NCBI GenBank assembly: GCA_017347465.1
Contig: AP021858.1
Coordinates: 2,250,472-2,314,471 of the forward strand
Length of the DNA: 64,000 nucleotides
Origin: Candidatus Nitrosymbiomonas proteolyticus
GTDB lineage: Bacteria; Armatimonadota; Fimbriimonadia; Fimbriimonadales; Fimbriimonadaceae
Direction: 5' to 3'
Part shown: positions 1-8,604 of the stretch, piece after piece
Layout: each line of letters begins with the position of its first letter
How positions within the stretch are numbered: the first letter of the stretch is position 1
Notes under the pieces: generated by a model
The model's database searches: none
What the model saw: only the letters and a program-made list of their open reading frames with translations
Told to the model about the DNA's origin: nothing
Position numbers and translations under genes: made by a program

Positions 1-1
1 C

Positions 2-421
2 CGCCTGGGCCACTCGTTCTTTGTCGTGGGAAGTGGCGCGATCCCAAGTGAGAGGCTTCTCGGGGTCGTGGCTCTCAAGCGCTTTGCGGCCGTTCCGGGC
101 TCGCGAGGAGAATCGACGCTGCTCGAGGGAATCGTTCGGCTTGCTGGGGCGGATTGCTCGCTGGACCGGCTTTACGTGGACCCCGCGGCCCGCCGACAAG
201 GGTTGGGGTCGGCCCTGACGGAGCATGTCATCTGCATAGCCCGTTCCGAAGGAAAGTCGGCCATGGAGATTTGGAGCGACAAGCGGTTCGTCGAGGCTCA
301 CCGACTCTACCAGCGTCTGGGCGCATTCGTTGTCGCCGATCGAATCTGCTCCGACCCGGACAACAGCCCTGAATGGGGCCTTCTGCTACCGCTCGATGCC
401 CCCGAAGCACCTACGCAGTAG
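2..421 (+). CDS. GNAT-family N-acetyltransferase, 5'-truncated
   Basis: The reading frame is open to the window edge, so the gene probably starts outside; a GTG at 26 is the only internal start near the edge. Residues around VDPAARRQGLGSALTEH match the GNAT acetyl-CoA pyrophosphate-binding loop (R/Q-x-x-G-x-G/A), followed by the beta5-alpha4 region (AHRLYQRLGAF). It should transfer an acetyl group from acetyl-CoA to an amine; the substrate cannot be read from sequence. Its 3' end overlaps the convergent ABC ATPase gene by 11 bases. Confidence 0.8.
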   Translation, partial: RLGHSFFVVGSGAIPSERLLGVVALKRFAAVPGSRGESTLLEGIVRLAGADCSLDRLYVDPAARRQGLGSALTEHVICIARSEGKSAMEIWSDKRFVEAHRLYQRLGAFVVADRICSDPDNSPEWGLLLPLDAPEAPTQ

Positions 422-1172
422 GAAGGGAAGTCGCCGAGGACTTGTCCAATAGCTCCCGGATCGCAGGATGGCCCGAGCCTCGGAAGCCCTCCGTATCGCC
501 CCAGTACGCGATCCGACCCTCCGCCAAGAAGGCCACCCGGTCGGCAGTCCGAAACACCGAGTTCACGTCGTGCGTCACGATCAGGCTGGTCATCCCGAAT
601 TCGCGCCTGAGGGTTACCACCAACTCGTCGATAGCGTAAGTCGTGATCGGGTCCAGACCCGTCGTGGGCTCGTCATAGAGCATCAGTCGGGGGCTGAGCG
701 CAAGCGCCCGCGCGATGCCCACCCGCTTCTTCATGCCACCGCTCAGCTCGGAGGGCAACAGCAGGTCGGAGCCTTCGAGCTTGACGGCGTTCAGCGAGCC
801 GCTCAGAATGCCCTCGTGGTCCGACTTCGATCCTGGGAGCCAGCGATGGACCCCAAAAAGGACGTTGTCGCGCACGTTGAGCGAATCGAACAGCGCGGCT
901 GATTGAAACACCATCCCCATGTGTTTTCGGGCCTCTTCGGGGTTCAACACCACGTCAACCCCATCGACTTCGATCACGCCAGAGGTGGGTGTGATCAGCC
1001 CGCTGATGCATTTGAGAAGCGTCGTCTTTCCTCCACCGGAACTCCCCATGATTGCGACGATCTCACCCTCGCGGACTTCCAAATCGATGTCGTTCAGAAC
1101 TCGCTTGGGTCCGAACGAGTGCGAGAGACCTCGAACCGAGACGAGCGGCGTTCGAGGGTCCTCTGCGGTCAT
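411..1172 (-). CDS. ABC transporter ATP-binding protein, MlaF/Ttg2A-like
   Basis: 253 aa. Walker A GSSGGGKTT (about residue 43), signature LSGGMKKR and Walker B LMLYDEPTTGLDP are all present, followed by the switch histidine in LIVTHD. The LSGGMxKR signature and the LDPITTYAIDELV stretch are typical of the MlaF/Ttg2A branch, which powers phospholipid or sterol-type trafficking between the two membranes with MlaE permease and MlaD. No MlaE or MlaD gene adjoins: downstream lies a convergent GNAT gene, upstream an AraC regulator with which it overlaps by 4 bases (ATGA). The ATPase call is firm; the Mla assignment is inference from the subfamily motifs. Confidence 0.85.
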   Translation of the reverse strand: MTAEDPRTPLVSVRGLSHSFGPKRVLNDIDLEVREGEIVAIMGSSGGGKTTLLKCISGLITPTSGVIEVDGVDVVLNPEEARKHMGMVFQSAALFDSLNVRDNVLFGVHRWLPGSKSDHEGILSGSLNAVKLEGSDLLLPSELSGGMKKRVGIARALALSPRLMLYDEPTTGLDPITTYAIDELVVTLRREFGMTSLIVTHDVNSVFRTADRVAFLAEGRIAYWGDTEGFRGSGHPAIRELLDKSSATSLPTA

Positions 1173-2416
1173 CGCTGGCCTCGGCGCTCGTCCCTCAGCG
1201 CGCTCGGAGGCGTGCCGTAGTGCCTTGCGAAAGCCCGGCTAAAGCTCGCCAGACTCGAAAACCCGAGTTCGGCGCCGATGTCCTGGACCGGGATATCGGT
1301 CTCGATCAACAGGCGCCGGGCTTGCTCGAGTCTTCGAGCCAGGAGATATTGCTGAAACGGCCTGCCCGTCGCTTGGCGGAACAAGTAGCGAAAATGCGAC
1401 GTGCTCAAGCCAACTCTGTGGGCGACTTCGTCGTCCGAGAGGTCCTTGCCGAAGTTCTGGTCGACGAAGCCGAGCGCAGCGCGAATCTGCCGGTCGGTGG
1501 GTCGGAACGGCTGGCCCATCAGGGGATCGAGGATATTGTGGACGGTCCTCTCGGTGATCTCGACGACCTCATCGAGGTCCTGCGCGCGATCCAGCCTACG
1601 GGCGGTTTCGAGTTGGACGCGGTGGAGTTCTCGGCCGCCTCCGATTTCGAGAGCGCTTGCGGCCACAACCGCGACGAAGAGGAGCGACTCGCTTCGGGCT
1701 TCGTCGAGGTCGCTGGCCTTCTGAAGTCCGGCGGTCAGTTGACTGATCGCCCGCCAGAGCGCGCCGACGTTTCTGAGCCGAATCGAACTCCCCAAGGCAG
1801 CCAGCGAGACCCCTTCGCTCGAAGAGTGGAATGGGCAGCCCGAAGCCGGGTTACTCAGAGCTTGCGCTTCGAAAATCACGAACGCAGCCGACGAACCGGA
1901 GTCCCGAAACACGACGTTCTCGACTTGCCGAGTCCCACCGAGATCGATTTCGAAGCTATCGACTCGCAGTGGCCGGTCTTCAAACTCGCCCTTTCCGAGG
2001 GTGTGCACCAGCACGCCATCGCCGGGGCTTCTTTCCCACGGCACAAGATCGAACGCGTCCCGGTAATGAACGCCGCTTGCCAGCGATACGCTTAGGGGAG
2101 CGGACTTTTCGGCGTGAACTGTGATGCTCGCCCCGACCGTTCCGTGGGGCTCTATGTCAGGCGATGACCAGAGCGCGAAGCTGCCGATCAACCGAATGGC
2201 CGAGGCCGCCTTCTGGTCCTGCGAAACGCGAAACTCCTGAGTAAACGGGTGGGTGCGATGGGGATGCCTCGCCGTCGGGCCGCCGTTGCTGCACCATCCG
2301 CACAACTCCGAACGAAGGCCCGGAACATCGACGCCCCGCACGAGGGGGCCGCGAGCCGGCCTGTCCCACGTCAGATCGACCCATGTGGCGCTTTGTTGGG
2401 CGGAGTTCCGGTTCAC
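1169..2416 (-). CDS. AraC-family transcriptional regulator with unusual N-terminal domain
   Basis: 415 aa from a GTG start. The C-terminal 105 residues hold two helix-turn-helix units of the AraC/XylS type: LSDDEVAHRVGLSTSHFRYL, then the second-helix region VQDIGAELGFSSLASFSRAF, ending with the family hallmark Y-G-x-P-P-S. The first ~190 residues are not a cupin of the usual AraC kind; they look beta-rich and may be a sugar- or cell-wall-binding beta-sandwich (inference). A middle helical segment (about 210-300) links them. The stop codon overlaps the start of the downstream ABC ATPase gene, so the two are translationally coupled. The upstream gene for a solute-binding lipoprotein ends only 25 bases before it. 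Confidence 0.85.
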   Translation of the reverse strand: MNRNSAQQSATWVDLTWDRPARGPLVRGVDVPGLRSELCGWCSNGGPTARHPHRTHPFTQEFRVSQDQKAASAIRLIGSFALWSSPDIEPHGTVGASITVHAEKSAPLSVSLASGVHYRDAFDLVPWERSPGDGVLVHTLGKGEFEDRPLRVDSFEIDLGGTRQVENVVFRDSGSSAAFVIFEAQALSNPASGCPFHSSSEGVSLAALGSSIRLRNVGALWRAISQLTAGLQKASDLDEARSESLLFVAVVAASALEIGGGRELHRVQLETARRLDRAQDLDEVVEITERTVHNILDPLMGQPFRPTDRQIRAALGFVDQNFGKDLSDDEVAHRVGLSTSHFRYLFRQATGRPFQQYLLARRLEQARRLLIETDIPVQDIGAELGFSSLASFSRAFARHYGTPPSALRDERRGQR

Positions 2417-2441
2417 GGGTTCTTACGTCGGCCTACGCTTC

Positions 2442-4049
2442 CTACTTTCTCGGCCCTAGCTGGACCGTCGTGTGGGGCAAGTGCCCGAACAACGATTCCC
2501 GCAGTCCACTGACCCGTGGGTGAATCAGCTCGACGTCCCTTTGGAAGTAGATGGGGATGAATGGGGCATCATTGACGACAATTTCCTCTGCTTGGGCGTA
2601 GAGCTGCATCCTCTTGTCCGTGTCCATTTCCGTGTCGGCCTGCGCGCAAAGGGCGTCGTACTCCGAGTTTTGGTAGCCGACCTTGTTCTGAGGGCCATAG
2701 CCTGCGAGCAAGAAGCTTAAAAAGTTCTCGGGGTCGAGATAATCCGCGGCCCAGCGCATGTGGAAGAACCCGAGTTCGCTTCGTTCGTGCTTTTCGAGGT
2801 AGGCGCGCCACTCCATCGTCCGAAGCTTGACCGTGATGCCGAGGTTCTTCTGCAGTTGGCTTGCGGCAGCTTCTGCGACGAGCCGGATGTCCGGCCTCGC
2901 TTCTCGGAAGTTCATTTCGAGTTCAGGGAACCCTCGTCCGTTGGGGTAACCCGCTTCCGCGAGCAACTTGCGGGCTTGGTCCGGGTCGTAGGGAAGCGCC
3001 TTGGCCTCGGGGCGATAGCCAAGAACCCCCGGCGGGACGACCGTGTTCGCCTCCTGATTGATCCCGCCCAGGTAGCTGTCGACGATGGTCTTGCGGTCGA
3101 TCGCCATCGCGAAGGCCCTACGCACCCGTCGGTCCTTGAACTGCGGATACACCAAGTGGTTCATCGCGATATACCAAATCGCGGGTCGATCGAAGTACTT
3201 CAGGTGACTCGAAAGCTCGGGGTCCTTCTTGAGTCCCTCCACGTCTTGCCGCTCGAGCATGACCAGGTCGAGCTCGCCGCCGCGGTACTTGTTGAGCCGA
3301 GTGGCGGGGTCCTTCAGAACGGGACGCTCGATACGCTCGATCAGCGGTACGCCCCCGTGGTAGTCCTTGTTGGCCTCCAACACCACGATTTGGTCCGGCA
3401 CGTACTGCACGGCTCGAAACGGGCCGGTGCCCACCATCTGTTCCACGGACCGGATTTCCTCTTTTGCTGGCGCCTTGTCTTTGTCGACGACGGCCATCGC
3501 AAGATAGGTGAGCTTCCCAAGGAAGTAGGGCCGGGGTTTGTCGATCGTGATGGCGAGCGTGTACTTGTCGCGAACCTGCACGCCGGGGATTTCGTGGGTC
3601 TTACCTCGCAGCTTGTCCATGACCCCGACGATCTCTTGAAGGTAGGTTTCCGCCGTCGGAGATCCCAGCGCGGGATCGCAAGTCCGCTCGATCGTCCATT
3701 TGAAGTCATCGGCGGTCACTTCGCGGCCGGAATGGAACTTGACGCCCTGCTTGAGTTTGAAGACGTAGGTTCGGCCTCCGTCTTCGATGTCCCAGCTTTC
3801 GGCCAGGAGTGGGTGAACTCGATTGTCCGTACCCCAAGTAACCAACCCCTCATACACCTGCTGCATCATGTCCAGCGTGTCGCCGTCCTGCACGACCCCA
3901 GGATCGAGCGACGTCGGGTTGGTGACGATCGGGTAGCGGAAGGTGTTCTCTTTGCCTACGGCCTCCCGCTCCGAAAACCCGCCTTTGCCGCATCCCCACA
4001 CTAGGGAGCCGGCTGCACACGCGATCACGAAATGACACAGAACCCTCAT
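2442..4049 (-). CDS. ABC transporter substrate-binding lipoprotein, peptide/nickel type (SBP family 5)
   Basis: 535 aa when started at the ATG at 4049; a longer open frame upstream overlaps recO and is not needed. The start is followed by a hydrophobic signal and the lipobox LVWGC, so the mature protein is lipid-anchored. Family-5 features are visible: TNPTSLDPGVVQDGDT near the mature N-terminus, the VKFHSGREVTADDFKWTIER block, and the late DPENFLSFLLAGYGPQNKVGY segment. It would bind oligopeptides or a similar solute for a Dpp/Opp-type importer, but no cognate permease genes are in the window. It lies 13 bases after recO and 25 bases before the AraC gene, same strand. Confidence 0.88.
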   Translation of the reverse strand: MRVLCHFVIACAAGSLVWGCGKGGFSEREAVGKENTFRYPIVTNPTSLDPGVVQDGDTLDMMQQVYEGLVTWGTDNRVHPLLAESWDIEDGGRTYVFKLKQGVKFHSGREVTADDFKWTIERTCDPALGSPTAETYLQEIVGVMDKLRGKTHEIPGVQVRDKYTLAITIDKPRPYFLGKLTYLAMAVVDKDKAPAKEEIRSVEQMVGTGPFRAVQYVPDQIVVLEANKDYHGGVPLIERIERPVLKDPATRLNKYRGGELDLVMLERQDVEGLKKDPELSSHLKYFDRPAIWYIAMNHLVYPQFKDRRVRRAFAMAIDRKTIVDSYLGGINQEANTVVPPGVLGYRPEAKALPYDPDQARKLLAEAGYPNGRGFPELEMNFREARPDIRLVAEAAASQLQKNLGITVKLRTMEWRAYLEKHERSELGFFHMRWAADYLDPENFLSFLLAGYGPQNKVGYQNSEYDALCAQADTEMDTDKRMQLYAQAEEIVVNDAPFIPIYFQRDVELIHPRVSGLRESLFGHLPHTTVQLGPRK

Positions 4050-4062
4050 GACGGCCTGTAGT

Positions 4063-4806
4063 TTACTCAGATGGCGCGTTGGAGTCTTGGGAAGCTGGTG
4101 AAGTTGACTTGAGGAACGCAAGGAGTTGGCGGTGGGCGGGCAGGTCTTGATCTGCCAGTTTACGGGCAAACGCGACGATCGCTTTCGCGCAGTCGCCAGC
4201 GTATTTGAGGTTCGCGGGCGGGATCTCGAGTTCTGCGATCCGAGCCAGGCCGATGCAAACCTCCCGACTCGCCGCAAATCGATCGGTGTAGCCTGGATTG
4301 TGCTCGGAACAGATGTAGCCGCCCGCCCAAGGCGAAAGGGAACACGCCGAGCCGGAACCTTTCTTGCCGCACACGACGCATCGGTCGAACAGCGGCGCGG
4401 TCCCCGCCACTCCGAGAAGGGCCGCTTCGGCCCAAACAAAGGCCGCAACGGGCTTGGCGTGAACCTCCACGTAGCGCAGCGCCTCCAGAAGCAACTGAAA
4501 GGAGTCTTCGGCCGGTTGCTCGTGGGGAAGAATCGCCGCAGCCAACTCCACCAGTGCGAGCGCGATCGCCAGCTTCTCATATTCCCCCCGAAGCGCGGGG
4601 AACGAAGTAATGGCCTGCGCCTGGGTAACGTAAAGGAAGCGCTTTCCGGAGGCGAGTTGGAACGTCGCCAGAGTCAGCGGCTCCGTCACGCCCGCAAGCC
4701 TTGACCCCCCTTTACGCGACCCCCGTGCGTAGGCGTCCACGACGCCCCATTCCCGGGTGAGCAGGGTCAGCTTTCGGTCGGACTCGCCCGCATCCCGTCT
4801 TCTCAA
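4063..4806 (-). CDS. recO: DNA repair protein RecO
   Basis: 247 aa from the TTG at 4806. The N-terminal OB-fold pattern (RRRDAGESDRKLTLLT, then GSRKGGSRLAGVTEPL) and the C-terminal zinc-finger-like CVVCGKK...SLSPWAGGYIC are those of RecO, which loads RecA with RecF/RecR at gaps. Start choice is difficult. Family members have about ten more residues (TEAIVL-type strand) before the RRRD motif, and here the extra codons LEPRTADAIV are in frame. They reach only a CTG at 4836 before the stop of the upstream gene at 4843-4845, and no ATG or GTG is available. Translation may begin at CTG 4836 or TTG 4806. Confidence 0.85.
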   Translation of the reverse strand: MRRRDAGESDRKLTLLTREWGVVDAYARGSRKGGSRLAGVTEPLTLATFQLASGKRFLYVTQAQAITSFPALRGEYEKLAIALALVELAAAILPHEQPAEDSFQLLLEALRYVEVHAKPVAAFVWAEAALLGVAGTAPLFDRCVVCGKKGSGSACSLSPWAGGYICSEHNPGYTDRFAASREVCIGLARIAELEIPPANLKYAGDCAKAIVAFARKLADQDLPAHRQLLAFLKSTSPASQDSNAPSE

Positions 4807-4842
4807 GACGATCGCGTCCGCCGTACGGGGCTCCAGGGCCGC

Positions 4843-5595
4843 CTATCCCCCTGAGAACGTCCGGGTAAGCGCTTCGAGCCACTCGATCCAGACGAAGTAC
4901 ATTCGGTCGATCAGCAGCGTAAACCGCATCATTACGGTCGACCCGAAGATCGCGCCGAAGCCCACCATCAAGAGCCAACGGCCGCTCATCGTCATGCCCT
5001 TGAGGAACCGGTTCTTGAACTCGATGCTGAACAAGAAGTAGCTGAGGACACAAAGGGCGGTGATGATGAAGACGAGATTGCTGATGGCCGTCGAGAGGTA
5101 CACCGTCCGGGCGACTTCAGCCGCCTGATCCGGCGGTAGGTTCGCCATTGACGGCATGAAGAGTTCGCTCGTGGTGGGTAGGACGGGTCGAGCGGTGTCG
5201 TAGATCTGAGGGCCGTACCGGTTCCACCAAATGGAGACCTGCTGCCCAGACCACAGACCGATGATGACGCCGATCGGCACGCGGCTGATCCAGTTGTGCT
5301 TCTTGCTGTAAACGAAGTAGGCCATGAAACCGAGCGGTAAGAGGAACGACCACGCCCAGTAGCCGTTGGTAAGCGTGCCTGCCTCGTCCCGGCCGACCAT
5401 CTTGTCCCACCACTGCGGCTTGAGGGTCTCGACCCAGAGGGTTACCGACGCCCAGCCTGCCGCAAGCCCGAGGAACACGTGCTCGAAGAAGCGGTACAGC
5501 TTCGTCTCGCGGTAGAGAACGCTGTAGAGGCCGATAGTGCAGATCACGCCTGCCGTCAGCTTCCAGAATTGGTACTTCTCAAGGTCGATGTTCAC
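4843..5595 (-). CDS. Uncharacterised polytopic membrane protein (membrane block, gene 6)
   Basis: 250 aa from a GTG whose GTGA overlaps the previous stop. I see about six hydrophobic helices (roughly residues 11-27, 36-54, 82-96, 106-122, 168-190, 205-225) and a soluble loop around 125-165 with the sequence PTTSELFMPSMANLPPDQ. No catalytic motif stands out. It is the last member of a minus-strand run of overlapping genes starting at 9339, and its partners are also mostly membrane proteins. A subunit role in one membrane complex is the natural inference. Function unknown. Confidence 0.75.
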   Translation of the reverse strand: MNIDLEKYQFWKLTAGVICTIGLYSVLYRETKLYRFFEHVFLGLAAGWASVTLWVETLKPQWWDKMVGRDEAGTLTNGYWAWSFLLPLGFMAYFVYSKKHNWISRVPIGVIIGLWSGQQVSIWWNRYGPQIYDTARPVLPTTSELFMPSMANLPPDQAAEVARTVYLSTAISNLVFIITALCVLSYFLFSIEFKNRFLKGMTMSGRWLLMVGFGAIFGSTVMMRFTLLIDRMYFVWIEWLEALTRTFSGG

Positions 5596-6554
5596 GACTG
5601 AACCCTCCGCTTTCGGCTCACGTACATGCCGACATTGCCCAAGACGATTGCGAGAATCATGAGGCCGAGCGCGTTATGCAGCGGGAAGTAATAGCGCGAC
5701 CCGTTGCCGATGTTCTTCATCCCTTTGAAGCCCTCGATCTTGGGATATCCGCTGGCGAGCACTGCGCCATCTCCCCCGTTCGGGTCCATGCCACGCTCCA
5801 TGAGTTGTTCGATTTCGGCGACGCCGGTCAGCCCGATGGCCAATCCTGAGATTTGCCCCGTCTGGTGGTAGACCAGCGTTTCGGGTCCCATGACTCCCGT
5901 GACCATCGCGCAGAGCTTGGTGCGCCTCGCAAGCCGCTCGACGAGAATGTCGATCGTCTTCGAGGCCGTCACGACAATCATGGCGGGGAAGTCCTCGATT
6001 CTGCGGATGTCCTTGAGGACGGGCGTTTCCATGACGGCGACTCTGCCGCTTTCCCCTTGATCGTAGCGGCCGGAAAAGAGGTCGGCGACGTTGGAAGCCA
6101 GCCCTTGGCCAGTGCCTTCGGCGTTCGGGAAGAATCCCAAGTTGACCCAGTCGACACCCCGCACGTACGGCCTTTCGCTGTCCGCCACGCGCTCACGGTT
6201 CACGTCATCGATCGCCTTTCTTGCGACCTCAGGCGCCTGAGGGTCGGCAGAAGTCATCACGGCGAACTTGATATTCCGGCGCATGAGAATCCGCATCAGA
6301 GCCTGAAACTCCCACGCGCTCTCGCCTCGTGTGCTGTTCGTCCAGTCCGATTGGATCAAGATCGTCGATCCTTCGGGGATCGTCATCAGGATCGAAAAGA
6401 GGTCCTTCGTGCTCTTCTGGGGGACGACCGGAACCTGAACGGGCACGAACAGGGTGATGGAGATGATCACGATCAGCAGGCCGTACAGAACCTGCCGAGG
6501 CACGTTCATCATCACTTCCGACCAGTGCTTGCGAGTGGGTTCGTTTTGTGCCAT
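5592..6554 (-). CDS. Uncharacterised membrane-anchored protein with large extracytoplasmic domain (membrane block, gene 5)
   Basis: 320 aa. One helix near the N-terminus (about residues 24-42, VLYGLLIVIISITLFVPVQV) and one at the C-terminus (about 291-310) bracket a soluble domain of ~245 residues, with an RKRR cytoplasmic tail. The domain starts with STILIQSDWTNSTRGESAWEFQ, and alternating strands and helices (VAVMETPVLKDIRR, MIVVTASKTIDILVERL) suggest a Rossmann-like fold outside the membrane. Its ATG shares one base with the preceding stop (TGATG), and its own stop overlaps the next start. Function unknown. Confidence 0.75.
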   Translation of the reverse strand: MAQNEPTRKHWSEVMMNVPRQVLYGLLIVIISITLFVPVQVPVVPQKSTKDLFSILMTIPEGSTILIQSDWTNSTRGESAWEFQALMRILMRRNIKFAVMTSADPQAPEVARKAIDDVNRERVADSERPYVRGVDWVNLGFFPNAEGTGQGLASNVADLFSGRYDQGESGRVAVMETPVLKDIRRIEDFPAMIVVTASKTIDILVERLARRTKLCAMVTGVMGPETLVYHQTGQISGLAIGLTGVAEIEQLMERGMDPNGGDGAVLASGYPKIEGFKGMKNIGNGSRYYFPLHNALGLMILAIVLGNVGMYVSRKRRVQS

Positions 6555-7459
6555 CAGTTACTCATCCCCGTTCTTTCCAGGCTGAGCCAAAGCCGGAGGC
6601 CCATTGCAAGAGCCCCCAGGCCGATTCCGAAGTCGATCGCCCTCAGACCCGGCCTTTCGACGTTGTTTCTAAGCCATCCGGCGACTTCCGAGAGCTTGAA
6701 GTTGTTGAGGAAAGCGTCTGGGTTCTGCCCGGTCATGGCGTCGATCCTGCCGTCCCAAAGGAAGACGGCGCCTCCCATCAGGCTGAGCATGATGATCACC
6801 GCGGAAGCCAGAAGGATCGTCGCCTCGATGGAGCGCACCCGGAACGCTCGATAGGCCGCGCTCAGGATGAAGAACGCGATCAACGAGAACATGACGGCCT
6901 CCATTTGCTGGAGCAAACCGTCGAACATATAGTCTTGCAGGACTTTGGCGGTGGTATTGAGGTCACCGGCCACCGCGTCCGGACGGGTGCTTTCGACGAA
7001 CTTCCAATAGCCGACTCCAGCCATCGAAAGCATCGAGAGCAACAGGAAACCGCTAAAGACCCAGTCTTTCTGTCGCTTGATGAACTTGCGGATGTGGATA
7101 CGGGCCAGCGAATACACGCCCAGGCCCAGGATGAACGCGGTCAGGATGTTGGAGAACCCACCCACGACGACTACGGCATCGCTTAGGAAGAAGGACACCC
7201 CATCGAGCAACCCTGAAGGCACATCGTTATCGGATCGGGCAACCGGTTGCGGGAACAGGTAAACGAGAACCCAAAAAGCGCCCGCGACGAACGTAAAGAT
7301 CGCCACGATCGGCCGCCTCGCCCGCGTCGGCGCCTTCATGAACCCGAAGATGAGCGCAAATCCCAGTAGGGTAGCGATGACGATTTTCACCCAAAGGGAG
7401 GTCGAACCGTGCTCGTCGCTCCAAAGGGGAGAGGCTTGTGCCAGAGCAGTCCAGTTCAT
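6554..7459 (-). CDS. Uncharacterised polytopic membrane protein (membrane block, gene 4)
   Basis: 301 aa with about seven membrane helices, beginning at LWVKIVIATLLGFALIFGFM (residues ~22-41) and ending IDFGIGLGALAMGLRLWLSL near the C-terminus. A short loop (KFIKRQKDWVFSG) and a longer one around residues 160-190 lie between helices. The ATG overlaps the stop of the DUF6754-like gene by 4 bases. No transporter signature or catalytic motif is evident. Very similar gene order and tight overlaps on both sides argue that it works with them. Confidence 0.75.
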   Translation of the reverse strand: MNWTALAQASPLWSDEHGSTSLWVKIVIATLLGFALIFGFMKAPTRARRPIVAIFTFVAGAFWVLVYLFPQPVARSDNDVPSGLLDGVSFFLSDAVVVVGGFSNILTAFILGLGVYSLARIHIRKFIKRQKDWVFSGFLLLSMLSMAGVGYWKFVESTRPDAVAGDLNTTAKVLQDYMFDGLLQQMEAVMFSLIAFFILSAAYRAFRVRSIEATILLASAVIIMLSLMGGAVFLWDGRIDAMTGQNPDAFLNNFKLSEVAGWLRNNVERPGLRAIDFGIGLGALAMGLRLWLSLERTGMSN

Positions 7460-8604
7460 TCGGCTCCTCCTTCCACGATCTCTTTAGCCGGCTGTTTGAG
7501 CCTCGAACGGAACTCCCGTATCACACGAACGCTTCCCGACTCCGAGATCACGACCAGGTCTTCCACGTTGCGTTCAAGCTCGTCATCATAAAGCGTGTAG
7601 GTATGCCACTGACCCTTGTCTTCGCCGATCACTTCTTCCGATCCAGGGGTCGGCGCCTGGTCGGTGGCAAGCTCGCCCATGCGCTGCGCCAGGTAGGCTT
7701 GGAACGACTCGTACTCCCGGCTGACCACGCTTCCCTTGACCGGCGCGATCGGGTTGAAAAGCCGATACAGCGAGGTCTCGCTCTTGAGCCTCTTGTGGGG
7801 CTCGGCTTGAATCTGGGTGCCGTCCGGCGCCAGGGCGAACTCCACCGTCTGGGCCATCTGAATCGAGTTGAGCGGGAATCCGATGAGGACGAACGCACCG
7901 ATCAGCATCTTGCACCAGTCTTGACCCACGAGGCTGCCGACGAGCACCGGAGCGCGGCTGAGATAGGCGCTCGCAGCATAGAACTCGTCACCGATCAGAA
8001 CATAGTCGCAAGCCGCGATGAAGAACGGGGTTTGAGTCTTCTCCGTAGAGGCGGCGACCTGAATCGCGCCGATGGCGTTCGCGGTTTCGGCGAAGATCAT
8101 CGACTCCGCGAAGAACTCGCCGAGGAAGAAGGCCGCCGAAGTTCGCTCGCGGTGGATGATGCCCGAAACCGCGGCGGCGAACGCAAATTGCCGGTCGATC
8201 AAGAACATGACCGAGTCGGGGTCGTACTTTTCGGGAATCCCCTCCTGCTGGTAAACGTCGCGGATCATCTCCTGCGCCACGGTGTAAACGGCGGGGTTGT
8301 AGCAGCAGAGCCGGATGGGGTTGGCGAACCTCGCGGCGATCCGGGTGACGTGAGTGAAGATCGTCAGCGCTTGAACGGAGATCGCGTTGAGGTCACCGAG
8401 TCCGGGCACCATCAGGACGGGAGTTCCCATTTCGGTGGCGCGGCCGACCGCTTCGTCGATCGCGTTCAGGCCGGGAATTCGCCGGATGAACAGCTCCCCC
8501 TTCTTGCCGTGAGCTCGTTTGATGTTGAGAAGCACGAACGCGACCATGATGAGGGTCACGACGACTCCAAACCAACGGGTGTCGAGGTATTGCTCGCCTA
8601 ACAC
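7456..8604 (-). CDS. DUF6754-like membrane protein (membrane block, gene 3)
   Basis: 382 aa from a GTG at 8604 preceded by GGAGGAAGC. One N-terminal helix (WFGVVVTLIMVAFVLLNI) is followed by a soluble domain opening with the striking block RRIPGLNAIDEAVGRATEMG, which I associate from memory with the DUF6754 family. Then comes a helix-rich middle (MIRDVYQQEG, FLGEFFAESMIFAETANAIG), a second hydrophobic stretch around 235-250 (MLIGAFVLIGFPLN) and a C-terminal soluble tail. The family has no known function. It overlaps its upstream neighbour by 7 bases and the downstream one by 4. Confidence 0.75.
   Translation of the reverse strand: MLGEQYLDTRWFGVVVTLIMVAFVLLNIKRAHGKKGELFIRRIPGLNAIDEAVGRATEMGTPVLMVPGLGDLNAISVQALTIFTHVTRIAARFANPIRLCCYNPAVYTVAQEMIRDVYQQEGIPEKYDPDSVMFLIDRQFAFAAAVSGIIHRERTSAAFFLGEFFAESMIFAETANAIGAIQVAASTEKTQTPFFIAACDYVLIGDEFYAASAYLSRAPVLVGSLVGQDWCKMLIGAFVLIGFPLNSIQMAQTVEFALAPDGTQIQAEPHKRLKSETSLYRLFNPIAPVKGSVVSREYESFQAYLAQRMGELATDQAPTPGSEEVIGEDKGQWHTYTLYDDELERNVEDLVVISESGSVRVIREFRSRLKQPAKEIVEGGAE

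Noticed and set aside
1052-2095. Long open frame (347 codons) opposite the AraC gene
   Set aside because: It is the antisense shadow of a GC-rich gene: Arg/Glu/Ser-rich with no motif, while the minus strand has a clear AraC domain. The same holds for long frames at 2760-4004, 5853-6854, 7438-8601 and 52167-53444.
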